Shown here: positions 41,205 to 50,465 of the stretch, in pieces | Layout of the letters: every line of letters begins with the position of its first letter | How positions within the stretch are numbered: position 1 is the first letter of the stretch | Assembly (NCBI GenBank): GCA_012845835.1 | Contig: JABAKD010000025.1 | Coordinates: 1,515,001-1,579,000 of the forward strand | Length of the DNA stretch: 64,000 nt | DNA from: Undaria pinnatifida | Lineage: Eukaryota; Sar; Phaeophyceae; Laminariales; Alariaceae | Reading direction: 5' to 3' | Made by a program: the position numbers and the translations under genes | Notes under the pieces: model-generated | The model's input: the letters and a program-made list of their open reading frames with translations, nothing else | Told to the model about the DNA's origin: nothing | The model's database searches: none

Positions 41205-42078
41205 TTACTCCCCCCCCCCCCCCCCCTGCCCCGAACGCCCCCTTCTTCCACACCACCCGCACCATCGCCTAGACCTAGCACCACACGTATAACGAACCCC
41301 TCATCTAAAACCCTTCCATTCCCCCCCCACCCCCACCCCCCCCTCCCCTCCCCCCCCCCCCCCCCCGCCCCCACCCCCCACCTCCCCAACCCCCCCACCC
41401 CATCCCACCCCCACCCCCTCGAACACTCCGCCCTCCCTCTACTCACTGATTGTACGACTTGCCCCAGGATATACATGATAAACTGATGCATTATTTCCAA
41501 AACCGTCACATTTATCCCCTCAAAATAATGTATAGTTTCCACGCACAGATTGAGCTTCCCCACCCGCCCCACCCCCGCCCCAAGCCCCCCCTCTATGATA
41601 AACTGGTGCATTTTTTTTCTTGTACTAAAACCGTCAGATTTATCCCCTTAAAGGATTTATAGCCTCCACGGACAAATTGCCCGCTCGTCCGCCCCCCCGC
41701 CCCCCCCTTCCCCCCCCTCTAACCCCGCTCGCTTTTGATAAAACCAGGCCCCAACGTCCTTAAAAACTCCGCCCCCCCCTCACCCGTTATTCGACTTACA
41801 AGATTCACTTGATAAACGGATACATTTCCTTCCACAGCTGTCAGATTTTGTCCCCCTCAGAAACGGGTTTATAGTTTCCGCGCACAGACTGACTAACATC
41901 ACCCTTTTGACCCTGATAGCTACACTGTAGTTGCAAGGGGAGTCGCCGACCTATATCCTTAATGAGGACACGCAACCCGTAATACGCGCGATCGGAGTAT
42001 CACACACAGCTTGCAAAGATGAGTTCCGACAAAATCTTCGATCTCACAGCTGGAGTGTATTTTCATTTTTTATAATAT
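41205..42078 (+). repeat. Long R2 repeat with poly-C subrepeats (R2L), copy 2
   Basis: Same order as 14135-14930: C runs at 41211-41226 and 41325-41370, GATAAACTGATGCATTATTTCC, GTCACATTTATCCCCTC, a second and third subrepeat, then R2 from 41895 with motif MSSDKIFDLTAGVYFHFL. The two copies agree at the subrepeat level but differ in C-run lengths. Confidence 0.85.
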
Positions 42079-42084
42079 CATAAA

Positions 42085-42180
42085 ATTATCGTAACGACGT
42101 CAGCTGTGAATTTGGCGAATTTAGAGTCGATACTCATATTTGCAAGCTGCGCACTATTATTCCGATCGCCCGTCTTGAGT
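42085..42180 (-). repeat. R3-like fragment, inverted
   Basis: On the minus strand it reads GCAGCTTGCAAATATGAG and the motif MSIDSKFAKFTADVVTIIL, a diverged R3 motif. It lies head to head with the R2 copy just before it, as at 13850-13945. Confidence 0.65.
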
Positions 42181-42437
42181 AAGTTCATAAATCAACACCT
42201 AGTATAAGATAGCATTGCATTATGGTATCTATCATGTACAACAAATTAACATACGAATAATTATCTCAACACTTTGATGTACTAGCAACCTCTCATGAAT
42301 TGATGTTTAATTAGGTAGTGTTCGTTTGTTTTGTTTAAACTGTCTCTGTGTCTCTAGATCTAATGAGAAAAAATGCTGCTAACAATACCAACAAAGCATT
42401 TTTATCGGTGTCCCCCATTTTATTCGAACTGGAACCG

Positions 42438-42709
42438 TGTTGTAAGGAACTGGGCGGGAACACAGAGTGTCCCCTGCAGGTCTGCCAATTAAGCAGGTCC
42501 TCGCGGAGTACTCACTTTCCTAGTCTTCGCAGTAGCACGTAGCTTTATTCGATTCCACCAGAGCCCCGGATGGCTTTTGAGATCGGGGGCACGTGACTCC
42601 GATCTATTTCCTGATTGTCCCGAATATAAAACGCCAGCCTTATCATACGAAACCCATCCAAATTCTCAATACCAAAAAAATACAGGCCTTTCGAGGCCGT
42701 ATCTTATCA
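42438..42709 (-). repeat. 3' LTR of E2
   Basis: Family LTR: inverse of TGATAAGATACGGCC ... AACACAGAGTGTCCCC. It shares TATAAAACGCCA(G/A)CCTTAT, CACCAGAGCCCCGGATGGC and ATGTAGCTTTATT-like (poly(A) signal in minus sense) segments with 54945-55211. Confidence 0.8.
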
Positions 42710-43086
42710 CTGGCCCACCAAGATGAGCCGCATATGCAAAAATAGGGGAGATTCGGGGAAACTCCGGTTCTACGAACTAGAACATGAATTGAAGATGCGG
42801 CTCCTCAAAACCCACTCCCACACCTCTAACTTTTGAGATCGGGGGCACGTGACTCCGATCTATTTCCTGATCGTCCCGAATATAAAACGCCAACCTTATC
42901 ATACAAAACCCATCCAAATTCTCAATACCCAAAAATTGCAGGCCTTTCGAGGCCGTATCTTATCACTGGCCCACCCTGATGAGCCGCACATGCAAAAATA
43001 GGGGAGATTCGGGGAAACTCCGGTTCTACAAACTAGAACATGAATTGAAGATGCGGCTCCTCAAAACCCACTCCCACACCTCTAAC
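42575..43086 (-). repeat. 256-bp tandem duplication across LTR and flanking segment
   Basis: 42575-42830 and 42831-43086 are near-identical at an offset of 256 bases. The unit runs from inside the LTR (TTTTGAGATCGGGGGCACG) into the internal segment (CCACTCCCACACCTCTAAC), so the element now has an extra partial LTR. It post-dates the insertion. Confidence 0.9.
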
Positions 43087-43355
43087 GGTCCTGCTATAGA
43101 ACCAGGAACACGCGAAGAAAAACGGTTGAAGGAAACGCGGACCCTCTAAAAAGTCAAAAGCCACCAATCAAAAACCTGCCGCGTGTCGCCGTTGTGGCGG
43201 AGGGGGGCAAAAGACTCTAGAAACTGCCGCATACCGCCGGTGTGACGGGGAGGGACAAGAAAGGCTCCACGAAAACCTACCACAGAAACGGTACTATGGC
43301 GAGGCGAGCCATCGTCGGTATGGAGGGGAAGACAGGCGCTAACACAAGCGAGAAG

Positions 43356-43860
43356 TCATGCCAAAACCCCCGCGGGCCATCGATATGGCGGGGGGTTAAT
43401 TGAAGAAAAGACAAATACCCGGGATGAAAGATGGCAACACCTACAGCCTCGCGAGGGGGGGGAATCGTTTAGCCGAAAAAGAAAGTAGAACAAATACAAC
43501 GCACAAAAAAATATAAGATGACAGACGGGCCCGTACATAGCTTTGTACCACGTCACGCGCGAACAGGGTACCCTGGTCGCCCCCCGGCTCTGGGCTGAGG
43601 AGGGCATCGGCAGGGCTAAATAGAACAACGACGAAAAAGCGACAGCCCTGCGCCTCAGATAGCGGCGTTTTACCCGCACCTTGGCCCGGGACTGAGCACG
43701 GGGTTCGGCAGGACAAAAACCAAAAATAGAAAGAACCGCCCCCATACCAGACCAAGACGCTCAGAACACCACAAACAACACAAAGACAAAGACTCAAACC
43801 TTATAAACTCAAAAAATGGAAAATATCGAGGAGCGGTGGCGGCTTGAAAGTCAACTGGTC
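43356..43860 (-). other. 3' non-coding segment of E2, shared with E2'
   Basis: Matches the inverse of 37380-37990: GGTACC near a GTTCGCGC-type segment, CCCCCCGGCTCTGGGCTGA, GGTTCGGCAGGAC-like. Frames here are open in both copies for up to 129 codons but disagree with each other, so it is treated as untranslated 3' sequence. Confidence 0.55.
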
Positions 43861-43877
43861 ACGGCCGCGACTCGAGA

Positions 43878-44530
43878 TTAATCTACGTTACTTTGCATCC
43901 CCCGAGGAAAAGCAATGGTGATGTGAACTTGCAGGCACCAAGAGCATCGTACGGCTCCCGTCGAAGGTGTGTAGCGCGCCGGGGGAAAAGGAAGTTTAAT
44001 CGGTCCCGGGTCGTCCAGCAAGCGGACCAGGTATACCTTGTCCTCGGTAGTGCTCGAGCTGATTTTCCAAGCCACCACAACCCATCGTTTCGCTTGTACC
44101 AAACGTGGGCTCCCTTAAGAAGCACCGTGTCGTGTTAGCGACGGAGTCAATCAGCGCGGAGAACACAAGCGTAGCCTGGCGCTAGGAAACGCCCAACGTT
44201 GTTGCGGGAGAGCTCGCGCTGTGCCGCCCCGATCCTCATTCGGCGGTGGAGGCGGTTGATTTGGCGGTGCTGGTGCGGGGTTCTGGCCCAATAACGCAAA
44301 CTGTGGGGGCGATAGAGGTGGAGGTCCATTTCCCGGTCCCGGGAAGATTCGGAAAGTCCCGCTCAATGCGTCTTGTATAGTACCGCCGTGACGCTACCTC
44401 GCCCCCGTACAGAGTGATGACCGGTGAGCTGCTCCACCTCCAGCCGTTGGAGGGGAGTCGAAACGTCGTCTTGAGTGACGTAGTATGGCGGGGAATTCTT
44501 GGATAAATTGTTGAGCACGTACTGCGTCAG
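43878..44530 (-). pseudogene. Chromodomain plus WWLGKI domain of E2 pol C-terminus
   Basis: In minus sense the order is LEVEQLTGHHSVRGRG, VLYKTHWAGL and MDLHLYRPHSLRYW (chromodomain, about 44450-44290), then RRMRIGAAQRELSRNN, and then GAHVWYKRNDGLWWLGK and YLVRLLDDPGPIKLPFPP (43880-44110). The parts fall in different frames, so at least two frameshifts have occurred. The second domain starts about 40 residues after the chromodomain in both E2 and E2', so the pair is an ancestral feature of the family. Known role for chromodomains: steering integration; the integrase itself is missing here. Confidence 0.68.
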
Positions 44531-46448
44531 CCCCACCGGTAGGTATTTGGGCATGTCCCCGCTGTCGTGGGGGTTGGCGCGCGGTTTGCAGCGCTCGATG
44601 GCCACACGCCGACGAGCGTCCGAACCGGGCAGGTCGGAAGGGAGATCCAAATGGAGGAAGTTGCTCCCGAGCGGCGAACCGTCCAGGGTCTCGGCGGCCT
44701 GAGTCCTCGCTGGCCGCGGTGGGTACAGCAAAAACCGAAGCGAAATCGTAGTCGGCTGCACGTGAGGTACCCCTGCGGCCGGGAGAGCTATCGATGGTGG
44801 CGGCGGATGCAGAAACACGAGCGGCGAATCTCCTGGAAGGAGTAGGAAAGTCGTCAAGCCTCATACGTCGCCCGTGTGTGCGAAAATCGCAAAAGTCGGC
44901 AAGGGTAAGGGGGATCCCACCCAAGGCCTTATTTTTGGTGCGGGGCATTAGCCCACCCAAGCCGACACCCGGAATCGGAGAGGAAGGAGTGTGCAGCCCG
45001 CAAGCCCTGATGAGATATATGCCAGCATCCTCAGCAGGGGTGAGACTCGTCTCACCATTGCGATCGTGTTCCGTGGCAGGCTCCGGCAAGCGACACGGGA
45101 AGTCGGCGTTGCCGTTCGCGCTTCCTTTGCGGCATTCAAGAGTGTAGTCGAATGCGGTGAGGAACTTGAGCCATCTCTGGACTCGGGCGTTGTGGTCCCC
45201 CACTTTGCCTATGCTTTCCACAGCCTTGTCGTCTGAGAATATACGGAACTTAGTGCCCCAAAGGTAGCCGCGGAGGCGTTTGAGAGCCCAGACGATGCCG
45301 CCAGCCTCCAAGTCAAGAGGAGACCAATGCCTTTCCGAGTCGATCGTAGCTCGGCTGATGTACGCGATGGGTTTTATGGAGCCGTTCGTCTGCTCCTGTT
45401 TGAGAGCGGCGCAGAACTCGTCGATGCAGGCGTCGCAATACGCGTGAAACGGGTGTGTGCCGTCGGCGACGGTGTCCCAATCAGGGAAAACGAGGACCGG
45501 CGGGTAGGGGAGCTCCGCAAAGATTTCTCGCACCACCTTCTCCGTAGCAGGCATGAAGGCACACTTAACCCCCTGGTGACGGAGCGCGTTAATCGGACGA
45601 AGCCTCTTCGATAAGTTGGGCAACCGTTTGCGGTAATAGTTGACACCATCCATGAGTGCGCGCACCTGCTTAACGTCTGTGGGCCTCGGCATATTGTTCA
45701 ATGCCAGCACTTTTTCCGCGTTTGGGCGTAGGCCTGCTGGAGAAATAGAGTAGCCCAGACCGTTCGCATCGGTGGCACCCAATCGCGCCTTCGAGGGAGA
45801 AAGCTTGATATTGTGCTTCCGAAGGCGTTCGAAGAGGGAGCGAATCGTCCGAACATGTGCTACCGGGTCGGAATCGAACACGATGACATCGTCGAGGTAA
45901 GCTGCCACCTGTTTCACGTCCTTGATCACATCATTGATAGCCTTGACGAAGCACCCAGGCGAGGCGGTGCTGCCCTGAGGCATAACAAGCCACTCGTAGA
46001 GGCCTGTGGGTGTGTAGAATGCTATAAGGGGAACTGTGTCCCTGTGTGCCGTCATCTGTTGGAACAAAGAAACCAAGTCGAACAAAGAAAACACCCGACC
46101 TGAGCCTAAGGAGCCGAGGACCTGCTCCACACGGGCGACCGGCAGTTGGCTGAGTTTGCTGACTTGGTTGAGCTTTCTGTTGTTCAACGTGATCCTCACA
46201 CCGCCGGATATCTTCGGGATAACCACCAGCGGGCTCGGGTACGGTGAAGTCGAGTGCTGAATCAGCCCAGCCACGAGGTACTGGTGAAGGGGCGCGTCCA
46301 CTTCTTCGGCCAGTATAGGGTTCATGCGATGGGGCCGTGAAGTGACCCGAGCGCCGCCCTCCGGAACCGAGATTTCGAAGGACATCAGGGAGCAGGACCT
46401 AAAATCCGTCTTCGAGGCGGAGAACACGCCAGAAAGGTCGCAAAGCAC
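44394..46448 (-). pseudogene. Ty3/gypsy-type reverse transcriptase - RNase H of E2
   Basis: A 684-codon frame. About residues 60-110 hold the RT N-terminal region (SPYPSPLVVIPKISGGVRI). FSLFDLVSLFQQM and LVMPQGSTASPG follow. The catalytic AAYLDDVIVFDSDP (YLDD) lies near residue 190 and GLGYSISPAGLRPNAEKV in the thumb. RNase H follows with HAYCDACIDEF, DLEAGGIVWALKRLRG, FSDDKAVESIG and GNADFPCRLP. The frame then runs on, without an integrase HHCC or DDE motif, into unrelated sequence to 44394. Upstream an in-frame TAG near 46482 separates it from the preceding linker. Function: synthesis of element cDNA and removal of RNA. Confidence 0.88.
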
Positions 46449-46623
46449 ATTCCCCAGTTGCTCGATGGCCGGGGGGTCCTAACCAGGATCGCGTAAGCCC
46501 AATGCGATCTCCCACAGATGCGGTGGGAGTCGGGCCCAGACGTACAGAAACGCAGAACGATGGGCTAGGTTCAAACGTTCCATTGCACCGGCGAGGGCGG
46601 CGGCAAGGCGGGAGCTATTCAGT

Positions 46624-47112
46624 CTAGCGCGCGACCGCAGATACCTGACTGTCTAAAGTCTGGCCAACGTGGTGCCCCGCAGCGTGGGTGGAGTGTTGCA
46701 AGGTACCCAGCGGGGCGCGCAAAAGTGGGGCGTCGGCGACCCCGAAAAGGTCGCCTGGCTCGAGGTCCGCGACATGTGTTAAGGGAAGCACCTGTCGTCC
46801 TGAAGCAACAAAGTGTTTCTGCCCCGAAGGAAAGTCTGGCTGCGGCAGTATGTCGTCAAAGTAGTGTACTGTGAGCGCAGGGAAGCCGTCACTGCGCACC
46901 AAGTTGACCGCGAGCAGTAGGGGCTCGTCCACCAAGATGACACCTGTAGTGCCATCATAGCGAAGGTGGAAAGCACCGTTCAAAGTTGCGGGGTCGACGC
47001 CATAAACCGCTACGCCTGATGTGGCGTGATGGGACAACGTCGGCTTGCCCAAAATCCGATTATCGAGGGGACGAGGGGGCAGGGCGCGGTACGAACGGGT
47101 GTTGAAGCGCAT
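46624..47112 (-). pseudogene. Protease-RT linker region of E2
   Basis: Minus frame with GKPTLSHHATSGVAVYGVD and FHLRYDGTTGVILVDEPLLL, protein-like composition, ending SQVSAVAR and a stop. It continues the protease segment and leads toward RT through LAHRSAFLYVWARLPPHLWE in the 46620-46490 gap. No enzymatic motif is recognised. Such linkers are common in algal and oomycete gypsy elements; that statement is from general knowledge, not a search. Confidence 0.5.
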
Positions 47113-47321
47113 TCAGCTGTCGCGGCCTAGCAAGACAGCGTGTTGCATGATAGGTAGAGGGACCACGCACGCCCACACCGCGAGAGAGCACGTCGGTTCT
47201 TTTTTGTGGAAGGATAGAACGCTCAGACGGATATGGGTCGCGGTCCGTAAAGGGGCGGATTCGCCAAACCCACCCCAGGAGCGTGGGCTGCTGGGCCGCT
47301 CGCACGCCGATGAAGCGGCGC

Positions 47322-47648
47322 CTACCGATAGCATACGCTCCAAAACGTCACGTCAGATGAAGGTTTGGGAAGGGCCAGCGCCGTACATCTGTAGGGCGTA
47401 ATGGCGTCCCCTCCGCTATGTATTGCAATCTCGGTCGTGAACGAAACGTCGTCCTGCGCCACGGTACCCCCGACGAGGCAAGGACCATGTTCTGGCAGTG
47501 CATGGTCTGAGGCGCTTCGAGAATCTATCGCTAAAACCTCCGGGCTTTGATCGGCGGGTGCGCCCGAATAATAGGCCAAAGGTAGGCCTTGGCCAGCGCC
47601 GGCCGCGATCCCCAGGCGCGACTTCTGAGCGGACGAGATTTCGTGCAT
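47322..47648 (-). pseudogene. Aspartic protease-like segment of E2
   Basis: The frame contains LAIDSRSASDHALPE, where the retropepsin motif would be D-S/T-G with a following ASDH-type stretch as in many LTR elements. The glycine after DS appears replaced by arginine, so the active site is damaged. VGGTVAQDDVSFTTEIAIHS follows, fitting a beta-rich protease. It starts directly after the NADAR domain and in another frame. Confidence 0.5.
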
Positions 47649-47699
47649 TCCAGCATTCTCGGTGGGGCCGCGGAACCGACGAGAGGGGCGGTGTGTGGT

Positions 47700-48190
47700 T
47701 ACCCGGCCTCGCTGTCGCGAATTGCTTCGCGATCGGCAGAAAGTGCTTCACCAAGAAATTTTGTCCCTCTCCACTTGTGTGGATCCTCTGCGCGGGGGTT
47801 GTCCACCCGGAGACCAATATCCCACACTGGGTCCGGAGGACTGGCCTCTGCCAGAAGCTTGTTGCCAGTGTCTCAAAAGGTGGAGTTTCATGGCTGGGTT
47901 CTGCGTAAAGTTGGCATAATTGCCAGATAACACGACATTTTACTTCTCCCTGTCCCAAACAGTGGTGTCAAAAATGTGCAGGCCTCGACCGACCCGTTTT
48001 TGTGTGCTGGGATCATATGACGACATGAGGAGCTCCACTGCGGGATGGTCTTTAAAAAGCCGAGCCTTTTCGGCCATCATAAACTGCTCCGCGCGCGAAT
48101 ATGATACGTCGTCGACGACAAACGCCGAAGGAGACCACTGCGAGAAAAAGGATGGCGGGTGCCAGAACAACACCACTTTGTCTGTGGAGT
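47700..48190 (-). pseudogene. NADAR (YbiA/DUF1768) domain within E2
   Basis: In minus sense the frame 48359-47940 gives VVLFWHPPSFFSQWSPSAF, YSRAEQFMMAEKARLF, YDPSTQKRVGRG and FDTTVWDREK, then a TAA at 47942-47940. The same frame continues with NVVLSGNYANFTQNPAM, and after a frameshift near 47880 another frame gives TGNKLLAEASPPDPVWDIGL, NPRAEDPHKWRG and LGEALSADREAI. These are, in order, the signature blocks of the NADAR family (Y-S-x-E-Q-x-M-x-x-K-A, G-N-Y-x-x-F-x-Q-N, E-A-S-P-x-D-x-x-W-x-I-G). The length, about 160 residues, is normal. NADAR proteins hydrolyse N-glycosidic bonds in riboflavin intermediates or ADP-ribosylated guanine. It is flanked by the Pro-rich gag spacer and the protease, on the same strand. 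Confidence 0.85.
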
Positions 48191-48399
48191 ATTCGAGGGA
48201 AAGGTTGAACGTCGACGGTGCCAACCCGTCGGCGGCTGTGTTAGGCATATGAGCCTGTAGTGTCCCTGTCTGGGAACACCAGTCTTCGGCACTTTGGGCC
48301 TGCAGCGTCCCCGCCTGGGAACGCACGGCCTCGAGAGCACGGCGCGAGTCCAAACCCACGGGTGGTCGCGTCGTGGCCTTGTCGCTCTTTAACGTAAAA

Positions 48400-49300
48400 C
48401 CGCAAGGAACTGCTCTAACTACGCCCGAAGGGGTAGAGGGCTCGGAGTTGTTACTGCTTGACGAGAGGCGCGATTCTCCCGTATCTTCAATGTCGTCCAG
48501 CTGATCGAGCTGGAAGCCGTGGCGTCACCACTGGCCCGTTGCGCAGTGTCTGATCTCGATCCTGTGCCACTGGGCAAGACGCAGCCTGGTGCACGTGAGT
48601 TAGCGTGCTTAAAGATGGAGCAGGGCCCGTAGACTCTGTGGGCGTCATCGAGAGCGGGGCTCGGGCGAGTGGCTAAATATTTCTCGCCCGAGGGGGCTCG
48701 TTCCCGTTAGCCCTCTTTGGAGGAGGGAGACGACGTAGCTAAGCTCGTCGGCTCCTCCTTGGTGGGAACAAGGATAGAGCGCCCGCTGCTATCGCGAGGA
48801 AACACCGGATCGAATCTCGCAAAACCTCTTGTTGTACTTGGGTTGGCTTTTCCACCTTTCAAAACCAACCACCGCTTTATGGTCAGGAAGACGTGGAGAT
48901 GAACCCGCTCGCATATGAGAGCGAAGCATCGTCGCCGCAGCATTCTTGCTGCGCGACACGTGCCTGGGGGGAGCGTGCGAGGTGCAGACCCCTGTGTCAT
49001 GGTTAAGGGGGGGGCGCGTGCCCCCATTGCCAAGTTTGAGCCACGGCAGGGGGGACGGCGCTGGGAGCGCGGGTTCCCGTTGCCGAACTCGGACCGTGAT
49101 CGAAGGGGGCGGCGCTGTGAGCGCGCACTCCCTTCGTAGAAAATGTAACCTGGCTGGGGGGGGGGACGCTGGGAGCGCTAGTCCCCACCGCCGGTACTAC
49201 GCCGTGAAGATCGTCAGCAGACAGCGCAGGAGCCCGTGGACTCTTAACAAAAGGAATCTGTGCCGCGCCACGTGAAAAGGTGAGCAACAGGCACTCGAAT
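48400..49300 (-). other. Pro/Ala-rich spacer of E2 gag-pol
   Basis: Minus frames 49287-49003 (APALSADDLHGVVPAVGTSA, with repeated RAPSAVPP-like units) and 49033-48707 (FLTIKRWLVLKGGKANPS) form the stretch between nucleocapsid and NADAR. DNA-level GGGAGCGC repeats about every 60 bases underlie the Pro/Ala/Ser repeats. No domain is recognised and frames are broken, so it is given as an annotated region only. Confidence 0.4.
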
Positions 49301-49311
49301 ATCTCGCGAAA

Positions 49312-49745
49312 TCAAAGGAGGTGTCCCCGACAGTGCCGTCGGCGGACGGGTCGGATGTGCCGCACCGCCGTCGGCCTGTCAGTTGCCGGTGCAAAAGGTA
49401 CCCGGTTGGCGCGCGTTGGGATTTCCGCTTTGACTGTGGCTTGCCCCGAGGCGCTTCCCCGGAGCAGACGCGGAAGCCGAGGAGGCTGGCGAGGGTGGGA
49501 CAGCACCATATTGCCCGGGCGTGTATGTGCTGTTCCGGTTATCGCTGTGGCTGTGGTTGCCAATGTGAATGCTTACCTGGCTCTGGTCCTGGTGCTACCC
49601 TCGTGATTGGCTTGAACGATTTCGGCGATTTTTGTTGTAATTTTGCGAGCGAGAAAACCTCCCGTCGCGGTGGTAGCTAACCATGCGTGCTTACCGTCGG
49701 AAAACGTCGTCATCGCCGAGTTGGCCGAGTTCAGGGTTTAGACAG
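49312..49745 (-). pseudogene. Nucleocapsid-type region of E2 gag
   Basis: In minus sense it contains LNPELGQLGDDDVFRR, a His/Asn/Ser-rich stretch, PPSPASSASASAPGKRLGAS, and GNPNARQPGTFCTGN followed by TGA. All of these correspond in order to the E3 protein at 28767-29381. The CCHC knuckle of E3 would lie just upstream, and I could not find it intact here. The TGA after GTF-T-N is at the same place in both copies, which suggests the normal gag terminus. Confidence 0.6.
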
Positions 49746-50409
49746 CCGCTGGCGTTGGTAAAGGGATGCCTACAGTTGCGCAAGGAGTGAGTGTCTTATT
49801 GACAGTTAAGTCAATGACCCCGGTTTTCTCAGAGAGCAGCGGCGCGGGCGGAGGGCGTGAGGAGGCCGCTCCAGAGAGGAGGGTCGTCGGTATTAGACGA
49901 GGCACTAGCAGCGAACCTTCTGCATAGTTTTGTTCTTCCAAGGGCCAGCAGTTGAACATTTTGACGAGCCAGGGGTCGGTGGGATCAGTAATGGACATGA
50001 CAGTCGGATTATGGCTGGATCACGTCTGCCAAGAAGGCGACTGGGACGACACTCGGCTCTGGCCGCGCCCATGAACGGCGGGCCGGAGCCCCGACGGGGT
50101 GGGCACTCTGGTCGAAGAAATAGGTAGAGAAAAATGTTTTTCGCCTTTGACGGCAGGTGTCTTATTGTGCGCCAAGTCACTAAAAGCTCCCCACATGGTA
50201 TCTAACGAGGCATGTGGTCGGGGGTCCGTTGCCTTCGAGCCAGGGTACAACGTAGGCATGAGCGTCGGAAACTGTTCGTTGACCGCCATCCTAACCACTT
50301 CCAATACCACAGCCATCCCGGGAGCCACAGCGCGCTCACTCCCCGTAACTGCCAGTACCAGCACACGGAACTCCCGACTGAAATCAGAAAAAAGCGTGCC
50401 GTTACACAC
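49738..50409 (-). pseudogene. Gag middle region of E2 (broken)
   Basis: Minus frames 50409-50020 (VPTLMPTLYPGSKATDPRPH-like, with TMWGAFSDLAHNKTPAVKGE) and 49998-49738 (MSITDPTDPWLVKMFNCWPL) look like successive pieces of one protein, broken by frameshifts between the gag N-terminal ORF and the nucleocapsid. No capsid motif is assigned with confidence. Confidence 0.4.
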
Positions 50410-50465
50410 TCTGAAAGTTTGCTATTTAGTGTAGCCTTCCCCCGTGTCGACCCGGTCGAAGTGTG

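Noticed and set aside
42709..42735. TGGCCCACCCTGATGAG next to the LTR as primer-binding site, which would make the large element plus-sense
   Set aside because: The poly(A)-type signal, the conserved TGGCGTCGTCG next to the other LTR edge in three copies, and the strand of gag-pol in both E2 and E2' all favour the opposite sense.
49321..49680. Cys-rich plus-strand frame with CMCCSGYRCGCGCQCEC, at first sight a metal-binding protein
   Set aside because: It is antisense to the nucleocapsid region that is conserved with E3 on the minus strand, so the minus strand is the real coding strand.
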